47,900 nucleotides of DNA from an uncultured Clostridia bacterium. Lineage in GTDB: Bacteria; Bacillota; Clostridia; Lachnospirales; CAMVHY01. Position numbers and translations under genes: made by a program. Location: contig CANEHT010000003.1 in the NCBI GenBank assembly GCA_947427385.1, positions 48,001 through 95,900 on the forward strand. Direction: 5' to 3'. The notes under the pieces were generated by a model. That model saw nothing but the letters and a program-made list of their open reading frames with translations, was not told the DNA's origin and did no database searches. Position 1 is the first letter of the stretch; the number at the start of each line of letters is the position of its first letter. This document shows, piece by piece, positions 9,813-19,400 of the stretch.

Positions 9813-9845
9813 GTAAATTAAACTTATATAAGGATGGTGTTAGAT

Positions 9846-10931
9846 ATGAATGAAAATATACCTGAATTAAAAAATTTTTTTGATGAAACCTCAAGATTTA
9901 AAGATGCAATTAATGGTGCAAAAAGTAATGCCGAACTAACTGCACTTTCTTCACAAATAGAACCTTATATTGTTAATTGGGATGATTTAGAACAAGGATT
10001 AAAAGATATTGATAACAATGCTAAGTATTCTGATGAACAAAAAATTAATGCTAAAAGACAATTGCTTACTTACAGTATTAATTCCAATAATACTTTACTG
10101 ACAAATTATTTTGAAAATCCTGATTTTAAATATATAGTAAAAAACGATTCTATTTTAAAAAAACTTATAATAACTAGCAGATATGAAAATATGGATCCAC
10201 TAGAATTTATACAAAAGAAAAAAGAATCTGGATTATCTAATGATGCAATTTTTGGAGTTTTAAGCTTTGATTTTAGAGAATATTTATCGAAAGAACCACA
10301 AAAAAGTGCTTTGAATTTCAATCCTGATAATTTGTCACTTTCTTTTGAAGCAAAATCAACTTCAAAAGTTTTTAACGTATTAGTAAATAATCTTGACAAA
10401 ATCCCAGCAGAAACTATCACAGCTCATAATCTTTTATCACAAATATATATATCAGCATATTCAAATAATTTTTTTACAGATTGGAAATTATCTCCACAAG
10501 AAATTGCTACATCTTTACAAACTCAAAAATTTATACTTAAAAATTTCTCTAAAATAATACAAGACCCTAATGCTCCAAAATCAAATGAAATGGGTGAATT
10601 TGATAAAGTTGCTGAATACATTTGCAACACTTTTGGAATTTTACAAAATACTGAAACTGGACAAAATTACTATGATTCAAATGAAGCAAAAATTAAATTA
10701 CCTAATAATCTCAAAAACGCTGATCTAGATTTTATATCTTATAGATTGATAAAAGATTATATAACTATAACGCAGTTCAATAATTCAATCACAAATGAAA
10801 TATCACAAGAAAAATTAAAAATATTAAATTCCGTTATTCATTCAAATGAAAATGAATCAAAAATTTTCTCTCTAATTCCAAAAGATAAAAATGCACAAAC
10901 AACACAAATTGATAAAGCAGAAACAAAATAA
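9846..10931 (+). CDS. Hypothetical protein, 361 aa, paralog of the next gene
   Basis: No known family is recognised. The start is ATG 9846 (MNENIPEL), with a GGATGGTG ribosome site 6 bases upstream; an ATG 12 bases earlier lies inside that site. The product is helical, acidic and Asn/Lys/Ser-rich, without a signal peptide or membrane segment. Residues about 91-142 (NPDFKYIVKND..., then DPLEFI, ESGLSNDAIFGVLSFD) match residues 101-152 of the next protein nearly position by position. The two are therefore tandem paralogs, this one lacking the duplicated core and the membrane hairpin. It has its own promoter and terminator and so is a single transcription unit. Function unknown. Confidence 0.85.
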   Translation: MNENIPELKNFFDETSRFKDAINGAKSNAELTALSSQIEPYIVNWDDLEQGLKDIDNNAKYSDEQKINAKRQLLTYSINSNNTLLTNYFENPDFKYIVKNDSILKKLIITSRYENMDPLEFIQKKKESGLSNDAIFGVLSFDFREYLSKEPQKSALNFNPDNLSLSFEAKSTSKVFNVLVNNLDKIPAETITAHNLLSQIYISAYSNNFFTDWKLSPQEIATSLQTQKFILKNFSKIIQDPNAPKSNEMGEFDKVAEYICNTFGILQNTETGQNYYDSNEAKIKLPNNLKNADLDFISYRLIKDYITITQFNNSITNEISQEKLKILNSVIHSNENESKIFSLIPKDKNAQTTQIDKAETK

Positions 10932-10935
10932 TAAC

Positions 10936-10978
10936 AAAAAAAGCATTTTGTTGCACCAAAAGACGAAATGCTTTTTTA
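10936..10978 (+). terminator. Rho-independent terminator after the 361-aa gene
   Basis: Inverted repeat AAAAAGCATTT / AAATGCTTTTT (10938-10948 and 10966-10976) with a 17-base loop, the right arm running into a T-tract. It directly follows the stop codon. Confidence 0.8.
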
Positions 10979-11016
10979 ATTTTATTTTATTCTTCAGCAA
11001 AAAAAATAATTTTACG

Positions 11017-11045
11017 TTGAATTTTTGTTATATAAATTTTATAAT
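11017..11045 (+). promoter_or_regulatory. Sigma-A promoter of the 926-aa unknown gene
   Basis: -35 TTGAAT and -10 TATAAT with a 17-bp spacer, 38 bp before the start codon. It closely matches the promoter of the upstream paralog, which suggests that promoter and gene were duplicated together. Confidence 0.75.
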
Positions 11046-11083
11046 ATAAGTAGAAAATTTGTATAAAAAAGAAGGTGTCAGGT

Positions 11084-13864
11084 ATGAACGAAATTATTAT
11101 TCCTACTTTTAAAGATAAAACAGAATTACAAGATTTTCTCAATGAAAATTTATCATTTTTATACATACCTGATAAAATCTTAGAATTTAATAATGAAATA
11201 TCAAAATTAGAAAATGCTCAAGAATTACGTGATGAATATTTTTCTCAACTAACATCTTTTTCTTTTGATGTTTATAATTTGGAAAAAACATTTGAAAATA
11301 ATGAATACAATTTTGAACAAAAACTTAAAATTCTTTTCCGCAGTATTGAATCTAATTACGAATTAATATCAAGTTGGTATGAAGATCCTGATTTTAGCGA
11401 AATAGTACAAAATGATTTGATCTTAAAAAATCTTATATTAATTTATAAACACACAGGAAAAGATCCAAGAGAGTTTATAAAAGAACAAAAGCAAGCTGGA
11501 TTAAAAAACAATATGATTTCCGGAATTTTAAATTTTGATCCCTTAGACTTTTTATTAAGATTGCTGCAAAAAAGTATTATTAATTTTGACCCTAATGACT
11601 TAGCATCTGATTTGTTCAAAGAAATATTAGTAACAGTTTTCATTCAACGTGCATTTAATGTATGTATAGAATCTATAAAAACATGTAAAATTCCAACAGA
11701 AGCTTTCGAAGAACAAAAATTTATTGAATTAATATACTTATTTCGCCAGCAAATTTTGGTTGATAAAACTGAAGTAACTATGGAAGATGTTCAACTTATA
11801 ATTGAACTTCCAGAAATATTATTGAATAATTATCACAAAATACGAGAAAATTATAACTTTAAAGAAGGCGGAGCTGATGAATATTTCGAGGCTGTTCGAA
11901 TTTATTTTGGATTTGAAAAAATAGATAATAAATTTAATATAAATCCTGACAATGCCAAAATAAATCTCTTAGAAATTTTCCCTTATAAAAATTTTACACC
12001 TATTGAGCTTCAATTTATTTTTTCTCAATTAATAGCTTTATTTACAAATATATCTCATTTTTATAATGAAAAAAGCATTTTGTTTTTTTCGCATAGTCCC
12101 CAGTTATTAGCAATATTTGCAATCAGCAATTTTGAAAAATATCATGTAAATTTTGAATTATTCACTAAATTAAGTCATGTACAAGATTTTGCAAATGAAT
12201 TAATAAATATTTTAAAAAATCAACCTAAATATCTTGAACAAGTTGTTAAAATATTTTCCGGTTATTCAATTGATAATGTCCTTTTGGAAACAATATCAAA
12301 AAATGATTACATACAAAATAATCATCCAAATTTTTTAGAACTCGTTATAGCGTGCAAAATAAAATACATAAGAGAAAAAACACAAATAGATCCACAAAAT
12401 ATAAATTTTAAAGCTGCTGCTGCTACAGAAGAAGATGATCCACCTGAAGTAATTAATGCTATTATTTCATTAGGAGATTCAATTGATTTAATTGATTCTC
12501 AGGTAATTAATTTTATAAGACAAGATGTATCTAAATATGCTCCAGTAATAACAAATATTGTGAAAGCAGAATCAGTAAACGATATAACTCCTGAAACAAT
12601 AAATTTTTTCGCAAGTTTAGAAGATACTAATGAAACAAAAATTCTTTTATCGCGATTTGATTTATTTGAACCAATAGTTGAAAAAATGTTTGAAAAAAAT
12701 ATTAAAATTGAAAAAACCAATAAATTAATTCATTTGATTCAAGAAAAATTTAGATTCTCGATTCCTCAAAAGTTTTCAGATGAAATAATATATTCTAATC
12801 CTGAATTTGAAAATTCTTTTAATTGCCTTTTGCAAACATTAAGTAATAATAATAATGATTTAAATTATTTTTATGATCATTTTCCAAAAATACCTGAAGC
12901 AGAAAAAATGCGAAAAGAAATAAGACGTAAATTACACATGCGTAATTATCCAAATGATTCCCCTGAAATAATTAATGCTATCCTTTCATTAGGAGATTCA
13001 ATTGATTTAATTGATTCTCGGGTAATTAATTTTATAAGACAAAATGTACCTAAATATACTCCAGTAATAACAAATATTTTGAAAGCAGAATCAATAAACG
13101 ATATAACTTCTGAAACAATAAATTTTTTCGCAAATTTAAAAGATACTAATGAAACAAAAATTCTTTTATCCCGATTTGATTTATTTGAACCAATAGTAAA
13201 AAAAATGTATGAAAAAAATATTGACACAGAAAAAATCAATAACGTAATTAATTGGACATGCAATAATTTTAAAGATGAAGTCTTTAAAAAATTTTCAGAT
13301 AAAATTATATATTTTAGTGCTACATTAAAAAATTCTTTTTTATATCTTTTATATAAATCAAGCGATTCTCACCTTAAATACTTAAACGATTTTTTCCCAG
13401 AATCTTCTAAAGCAGAAAAAATGCGAAAAGAAATAGAACATGAATTACACATTCGTAATTATACAAAAGAAGCGCCAAAAATTTTAAAGCAAAAAATTAA
13501 AAATATGCTTTCATTTGGAATACCTGATATTATTTCTTTAGTGGCAATAGCAATTGTAATTGGATTAACTTTTGGCGCAGGTATAATTTCCTCACCTTTG
13601 TTTATTACATTAATAGCTATATTTGGAGTTGCAAGTTTATTTTTGAGCTTTAAATTTTTCAAAAATCTTGCTTCATGGTTTAAAAATAGAACAGAATTAA
13701 CAATATGTAATAAAATATTGTTAGAAAGAAAAAATTATAATATCATAAAAGAACCAACTCAACCAGTTTCAATAGAGACTCAAAGCGAAGTTGAACAACA
13801 AAATGGCGCCAAACCAAAAGTTTATGACCCACTCCTGCAAACTCCAGAGGTGAACTCAAAATGA
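11084..13864 (+). CDS. Large unknown protein, 926 aa, internal duplication and C-terminal membrane hairpin
   Basis: No family is recognised. The start is ATG 11084 (MNEIIIPTF), with GAAGG 8 bases upstream; a GTG 9 bases earlier overlaps that site. Layout: a helical N-terminal part paralogous to the preceding gene (about residues 100-150); a tandem duplication of about 173 residues (about 454-626 and 627-798, each starting PPEVINAI/SPEIINAI and including LGDSIDLIDS); two hydrophobic segments about 815-865 with the signature LTFGAGIISSP; then a polar tail of about 60 residues ending LLQTPEVNSK. There is no N-terminal signal peptide, so it would be a tail-anchored or hairpin-anchored protein. 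Its stop overlaps the hemW start (ATGA). Function unknown; exposure to the cell or host surface is only inferred. Confidence 0.85.
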   Translation: MNEIIIPTFKDKTELQDFLNENLSFLYIPDKILEFNNEISKLENAQELRDEYFSQLTSFSFDVYNLEKTFENNEYNFEQKLKILFRSIESNYELISSWYEDPDFSEIVQNDLILKNLILIYKHTGKDPREFIKEQKQAGLKNNMISGILNFDPLDFLLRLLQKSIINFDPNDLASDLFKEILVTVFIQRAFNVCIESIKTCKIPTEAFEEQKFIELIYLFRQQILVDKTEVTMEDVQLIIELPEILLNNYHKIRENYNFKEGGADEYFEAVRIYFGFEKIDNKFNINPDNAKINLLEIFPYKNFTPIELQFIFSQLIALFTNISHFYNEKSILFFSHSPQLLAIFAISNFEKYHVNFELFTKLSHVQDFANELINILKNQPKYLEQVVKIFSGYSIDNVLLETISKNDYIQNNHPNFLELVIACKIKYIREKTQIDPQNINFKAAAATEEDDPPEVINAIISLGDSIDLIDSQVINFIRQDVSKYAPVITNIVKAESVNDITPETINFFASLEDTNETKILLSRFDLFEPIVEKMFEKNIKIEKTNKLIHLIQEKFRFSIPQKFSDEIIYSNPEFENSFNCLLQTLSNNNNDLNYFYDHFPKIPEAEKMRKEIRRKLHMRNYPNDSPEIINAILSLGDSIDLIDSRVINFIRQNVPKYTPVITNILKAESINDITSETINFFANLKDTNETKILLSRFDLFEPIVKKMYEKNIDTEKINNVINWTCNNFKDEVFKKFSDKIIYFSATLKNSFLYLLYKSSDSHLKYLNDFFPESSKAEKMRKEIEHELHIRNYTKEAPKILKQKIKNMLSFGIPDIISLVAIAIVIGLTFGAGIISSPLFITLIAIFGVASLFLSFKFFKNLASWFKNRTELTICNKILLERKNYNIIKEPTQPVSIETQSEVEQQNGAKPKVYDPLLQTPEVNSK
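12443..13462 (+). repeat. Tandem duplication of about 0.5 kb inside the 926-aa gene
   Basis: Copy 1 runs from about 12443 and copy 2 from about 12962, an offset of 519 bp. The first 250 bp of each copy are nearly identical and the last 50 bp (from GCAGAAAAAATGCG at 12899 and 13412) are also very close. The middle is strongly diverged and carries a net 6-bp length change. The frame is kept throughout. Confidence 0.85.
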
Positions 13865-14955
13865 CAACATCAATTTACATTCACATTCCATTTTGTAAAT
13901 CAAAATGTTCATATTGCGATTTCATTTCCTTTACAAAAAATAATTATGATGAGTATGAAGAAAAATTGATTTATGAAGTAAAAAATTGTGAACAACTAAA
14001 AAATGTAACTGTGAAAACAATATATATTGGAGGCGGAACACCGTCTCTTTTTTCGTGTAACTTAATAGAAAAAATACTGTCGCAAATAAATTTTTCACCT
14101 GAAATTGAAATTACAATTGAAGCAAATCCAGAAAGTATAACTCATGAAAAAATTAATTTTTACAAATCTATTGGTATAAACAGAATTAGTATTGGCCTGC
14201 AAGCGATACAAGATAATTTATTAGAAATTCTCGGACGCGCTCATAACTTTCAAATGTTTGAAAAAGCATATGAAATTGCAGCAAAAACATTTGACAATAT
14301 AAATATAGATTTAATGTTTGGATTGCCGAAACAAAATTTAGAAGATTGGTCAAAAACATTGGAATATGTAAAAAAAATTAAGCCTCAACATATTTCAGCT
14401 TATAGCTTAATTATTGAACCTAAAACAAAATTTTACACTGAAAGAGAAAATTTACAATTGCCCGACGAAAATACAGAGCGCGAAATGTATGAGATGACGA
14501 AAGAAATTCTTGCGCCTGATTATTATCAATATGAGATATCAAATTTTGCACAGCAAAAAAAATTTGAATGCCAGCATAATAAAACTTATTGGACATTGGA
14601 AAATTATTTAGGATTTGGCGTTGCCGCGCATTCATTTTTTAATGGCGTACGTTGGAATAATACAAATGATATGCAGAAATATTTGACACAAAATAATTTT
14701 CGTGAAAATATTATCCACTCGACACCAAAATCTCTTATGGAAGAATTTATGTTTTTAGGACTACGAATGAATTGTGGAGTAAATAAAAATATTTTTCAAC
14801 AAAAATTTGGCTACAATATAAAAGATATTTACGGCCGACAAATTAATTTGCTCAAACAGAAAAATCTTTTGACAGAAGATGAAAATTCATTATACTTAAC
14901 TGATTTTGGGATGAATTTTGCAAATTATGCGATGTCGGAATTTATTCTGGATTAG
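13861..14955 (+). CDS. hemW: Radical SAM heme chaperone HemW
   Basis: This is a coproporphyrinogen-oxidase-like radical SAM protein, now known in other bacteria as a heme chaperone. Visible: the 4Fe-4S motif CKSKCSYC (C12, C16, C19), the SAM-binding IYIGGGTPSLF, IEANPES, and the family stretches RISIGLQAIQ and HISAYSLIIEP. A HemN C-terminal domain follows. The length of 364 aa is typical. ATG overlaps the TGA of the 926-aa gene, with GAGGTGAACTCAAA upstream inside that gene. HemW is therefore translationally coupled to an unknown membrane protein, which is unusual. The lack of the extra Cys seen in true HemN supports HemW. Confidence 0.93.
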   Translation: MTTSIYIHIPFCKSKCSYCDFISFTKNNYDEYEEKLIYEVKNCEQLKNVTVKTIYIGGGTPSLFSCNLIEKILSQINFSPEIEITIEANPESITHEKINFYKSIGINRISIGLQAIQDNLLEILGRAHNFQMFEKAYEIAAKTFDNINIDLMFGLPKQNLEDWSKTLEYVKKIKPQHISAYSLIIEPKTKFYTERENLQLPDENTEREMYEMTKEILAPDYYQYEISNFAQQKKFECQHNKTYWTLENYLGFGVAAHSFFNGVRWNNTNDMQKYLTQNNFRENIIHSTPKSLMEEFMFLGLRMNCGVNKNIFQQKFGYNIKDIYGRQINLLKQKNLLTEDENSLYLTDFGMNFANYAMSEFILD

Positions 14956-15190
14956 ATTTTTTATAGCGAATAAAATGATAAAATGAAGGTGTTGAATCAA
15001 AGCTATCCAAGTCAAAATTATTTAACAGAAGGCTCAAAATTTCATTTTGGTGCTGATTCATATAGTATAATGATTCCGACATCACATTAAATTCTTCGTA
15101 CAAATTACTGAGTAAAATTTTAAACGTATTAGATTCCTTAATAAACATTTTGCAGAGCACAAATAGGTAATCATAATTTTTATTATTCAT
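14942..15190 (-). CDS. Small hypothetical protein, 82 aa
   Basis: No family is recognised. ATG 15190 is preceded by AAAGGGAGTTGTTTTG, a good ribosome site. The product is rich in Asn, Phe, Tyr and Leu (LLNNFDLDSFDS, YHFIRYKK). It has no signal peptide or metal-binding motif and looks helical. Its 3' end overlaps the hemW 3' end by 14 bp in the convergent direction. It is divergent from tmcAL with a 67-bp gap. The strong start signal and intact frame favour a real gene, but its small size keeps confidence moderate. Confidence 0.6.
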   Translation of the reverse strand: MNNKNYDYLFVLCKMFIKESNTFKILLSNLYEEFNVMSESLYYMNQHQNEILSLLLNNFDLDSFDSTPSFYHFIRYKKSNPE

Positions 15191-15257
15191 CAAAACAACT
15201 CCCTTTAAAAATTATTATGTCCGGAAATCTGGAATTTATTTTCATGGGAGGATAAAT

Positions 15258-16379
15258 ATGAAAATATTAGGGATAGTTGCGGAGTACAACCCATTTCATA
15301 ACGGCCACTTATATCACATAAAGCAAGCAAAAAAAATTTCCGATTTTATAATTGTCATAATGAGCGGCAACTATGTACAGCGTGGCGAACCCGCTATCAT
15401 AAATAAATATTTGCGTACGCGAGCAGCTTTACAAAATGGAATTGATTTAGTTTTAGAATTGCCAATATATTTTGCTACGTCAAGCGCGGAAATTTTTGCT
15501 TACGGCGCAATAAAATCTTTACACGCAACAGGAATTATTGACACAATAAGTTTTGGTTGCGAATGCAATGATATAACAATCCTGACAAAAATCAGTGATA
15601 TGAAAAATAAATTTGATATAAAAAAAGAAATGTCTAACGGAAAATCATATCCATTAGCATTTCAAAATTTTATAGCAAAAAATTTACCCGGCTATGAAAA
15701 ATTTATTTTACCGAATAATATTTTGGCGCTGGAATATTTGACAGCATTAAAAAAAATTAACTGGCATCCACAAATTTATCCTGTAAAACGTAAAATTGCA
15801 ATGCATAATGAAAATGAATTGAATGTAAATTTTTCTTCGGCCTACGCAATTCGAAATGCTATAAAAAATGGAAAAAATGTCGCAAAGTTTTTGCCATATC
15901 AATTCGATTTTCAAAACTATACCGATATAAATAACGCCAGCAATATTTTACATTATCTAATCGCCACGAAAAAATTAACAAATAATATTTTGGGAATAAA
16001 TGAGGGTATCGAAAATCGAATAAAAAAAGCCGCACAAAATAATTTTTTGATAAGCGATATCATTCAAAATACAAATTCTAAACGCTACACAAATTCAAAA
16101 ATTAGCCGCATTATTTTACACGCAATTTTAGATATGCAAAAAAATGATTTTGCCACCGAACCAAAATATTTACGTGTACTTGGATTTCGAAAGCAAAGTC
16201 AAATACTTTTGACAATGATAAGCAAAAAATCTTTACTACCATTGATAACTAATCTCAAAAATTCAAATTTAATTCCCCAAAAAGAAATTGCTAGTAGCGA
16301 TTTATATTTTAATTTCATGCAAGCACAAAAATTTTTCCCGCAAAATTTTGAATACACTCAACCTCTTGTCATAGAATAA
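15258..16379 (+). CDS. tmcAL: tRNA(Met) cytidine acetate ligase TmcAL
   Basis: This is a nucleotidyltransferase-fold enzyme that makes N4-acetylcytidine at the elongator tRNA-Met wobble position, using acetate and ATP (B. subtilis YlbM family). Visible: the N-terminal GIVAEYNPFHNGHLYHI with the HxGH nucleotide-binding motif (H14, H17), MSGNYVQRGEPAI and LELPIYFATSSAE. The length of 373 aa is slightly short of the usual 390-420, with a reduced C-terminus. GGGAGG lies 7 bases before the ATG. It is followed by a terminator shared with the convergent 1290-aa gene. Confidence 0.93.
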   Translation: MKILGIVAEYNPFHNGHLYHIKQAKKISDFIIVIMSGNYVQRGEPAIINKYLRTRAALQNGIDLVLELPIYFATSSAEIFAYGAIKSLHATGIIDTISFGCECNDITILTKISDMKNKFDIKKEMSNGKSYPLAFQNFIAKNLPGYEKFILPNNILALEYLTALKKINWHPQIYPVKRKIAMHNENELNVNFSSAYAIRNAIKNGKNVAKFLPYQFDFQNYTDINNASNILHYLIATKKLTNNILGINEGIENRIKKAAQNNFLISDIIQNTNSKRYTNSKISRIILHAILDMQKNDFATEPKYLRVLGFRKQSQILLTMISKKSLLPLITNLKNSNLIPQKEIASSDLYFNFMQAQKFFPQNFEYTQPLVIE

Positions 16380-16391
16380 AATAATTCTTAC

Positions 16392-16425
16392 AAAAAAAAC
16401 ATCCGATATTTTTTAGGATGTTTTT
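16392..16425. terminator. Bidirectional rho-independent terminator
   Basis: Perfect arms AAAAACATCC (16395-16404) and GGATGTTTTT (16416-16425) with an 11-base loop. A and T runs on both sides let it work for tmcAL (plus) and for the 1290-aa gene (minus), whose stop codon overlaps its edge. Confidence 0.85.
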
Positions 16426-19400
16426 AAGTTTTATCTACTTCTGTACTTTTAAAATTTTCACTTACAGTTTGTGGCTTTTCTCTATCTATTTGCTTTGATA
16501 TATCTGAAAAATCACCTACAGATTTACTTAAATTCATTTCCTTTTTAGGAACATCTTCATTTGATTTACTCTCACTTTTATCTGGCAAGCTATTTTCAGA
16601 TTCATTTAACACTTCCAAACTTTTTCCGCTTTTACTTCTAAAATATGAAACAAAATTTTTTAAAAATAAAGCTGTAAATGTAAAAAATCCAACTCCAAGT
16701 CCAGCAGTTAATGCACCAAAAATGGAATTATAAATTATGGAATTATAAATTAATGTACTTAAAAGCATTGGAATTGTTCCTGTTCCAAAAGTTAATATAC
16801 TTATAGTTAACGTTAACACTAAAAAGAATAGTGCAAGCCCACCAAATAAAATCATCATTTTTTTATAATCTATTTCTTCTTCTTCTTTTGTTTCTTCTTT
16901 ATTCTCTGATTTTTCTTCAATTAACCCTTTTTTTATAAATAATTCTACTGAACTCGAACGTGAAAGTTTTTTCCCCTTATTTTTTTCAAAAAGCAGTTTA
17001 TCTTTTTCCTTTTGTATTTGTTTTTGTCTTTTTCTTTCTTCTTGCTCGTGTCTTTCGTGTTCTTCTTCCTCTTTTTCTAAAGTTGTAATCTTCTCTAATT
17101 CCCCTGAGTTATTTAAAATTAATATAACATCATCATTTGAACCATAATCATTAAGAGGAACTGAAATTTCTTCTGTCCTATTACGCCCATTTCCATAAGT
17201 GCTATCTCCGAATAATTGATATTTAATTTTTTCATTTTTTAAATTAACATTTGGAATTGTTACTTCAAGCATTTCCCCTTTTTTTATCAAATTAAAACTA
17301 AGATGGTTAAATGAAGTTTTTTCACTTTCTTCATCCCAAAAGTAAATAGTATCAAATTTACTATCTTTCGGTATTCGTAAAGTTACACTCTGAATAGCAT
17401 CAGACTTACCATAAGTTTTCTTTTTATCTATTCTACCTATTGAATCCAAATACAAATTTGCTTCATCGCTATTATTATTTTCAGCAAATAAAGAATCAAT
17501 TTCAACAACGCAATTACCAATATTATTTCTATCATTTCTATTATAAATAATATTAAACGTTCCATCTTGGGTTTTAAAATTTTCGATAGTTACAACTTCA
17601 TTTTCAACAAATGGAAAATTTTTTCTTTCGTCATCCCTATTTATATAACTAATAGATGAAATTTTATCTTTATTAAATTGCATTACTGCCGGCATATGAA
17701 TTAATATTTTTCTTTTTGCTTCTACTTCCTCTCTTCTTTTCCTTTTTATCTCCATAATTTCTTCGTCAAAACTCTTTATATCACTTTTATCTTTAAAAAC
17801 ACTTTCGACAACTTTAGGTAAACCATTTTCACTATCTACAATAATTTCATACGCTTTATCCGAATTAGGAACAAAATCTTTAATTTCTATTGGGAGAATA
17901 TTTTCAGGTTTACCAATATAGAGAAGTTGTTTCTTTCCATCACGATAAAGGAATCTGATTCCAATATTATTTTCTTTATTTAAACTTATTTTCCCTTCGC
18001 CATTTGAAAATTCAGCAAAATTTTTACCATTATTATTTTTTAAATTAACCCATAAAGAATTTTCCTTAATAAGTTTATTTCCATCATCGAGATTAAAAAT
18101 TGCACAACCAGTAATTACTTGTTCTCTCCCATTTATATCATTAAGTTTAAAATCATTTGGTAAAACAACTATTATCTCCGATTCTAATTTTATTCTTTCC
18201 TCTATTTCTTGTTTCTGTTCTTTATTTTCTTTCTCTTTTTCTGACTCATGGTTTGCTTCATCAACATTTTTTGCTTCTTCATTATTAATTAATTTTTTTG
18301 CATCATCTGCATTATCCATATTTCTTACTTGTTTTTCATCTACTTCTGTTTGCGCTGTAACTTCTGGCTGTAATTGTTCAGCATTTCCTTCATTGCCTTT
18401 TTTAATATCAGTTACTTTTTTTCTTTCGTTTTCATCAGCTTCATCAGCTAATATTTCTTCAAAATTTTCCGTTTTAATTCCAAATTTTTGTGATTCTGCG
18501 CTTCCAATATTTTCTTCTTCCCTTTGCTCTACAACTTCCATTTCTTGTCTCTCCAGACTTTTTTGATTAGTATCTAAAAAATTTTTCAATTCATCTGAGT
18601 CTGAAATAACAATATCGAAGAAATGTTGCCATAAACTTAATTTTTCCTTATCAATAATTTTTTTTAACAAAGGTTTAACTTCAGAAAATCTTAAAAAATT
18701 TTTTGTAATCCGAACATATATCTCATTATTAAAAGCAACAAAATAATGGCATACAGTACCTTTTCCTGAAATTCCTGTAATAAAACTTGTACTCAAATTT
18801 ACGAAACCATCTAATATTTCCTCACTAAATAATTGTGGATATTTAATTAAAAACAAAAATTGATATGGTTCAATTACACTTATATCTTTAAAATTAAATT
18901 CCGCATAATAATTTTTTTTAAAATAATTTACAAACTTTTCTTCAAAACGCTCCTTAAGTATAAAAGTAAAAATAAACATTAATGCCGGAGGCAATTTAAC
19001 ATTTCTAACTTCCATTTTTTCAAATAAAGATCCAACAGCTTTAGCTGATAAACCATTTTCCTCAAAATTAATCCCATTCCAAAAACTAATTTCAGATGGT
19101 AAATAAATAAAATTCTTATCTTCATATTTATATAATTTAATTTCTTTAATTAAGTAAGCAAAACCATTTGCTATACCTTCAAACATTTTGCTGTCAAATG
19201 CATCCCAATTTTTTTTTTCATGTTGATCAAAAAAATTATTCAAAATCGTCAAAATAATTCCGCTATTGCCCCTTGAAAAAATCATTTTAATTATATCTAA
19301 AACTCCAATAATATTTTTCGTATCAAATTTTTCAATAAAAGCTTTTGGATCTTCTGACTTGCCAAAAAGTTCAACATAAAATTTCACTAAAAGTGTAAAA

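Noticed and set aside
12499..13263. Two similar minus-strand frames opposite the 926-aa gene
   Set aside because: They resemble each other only because they lie antisense to the two copies of the internal duplication.
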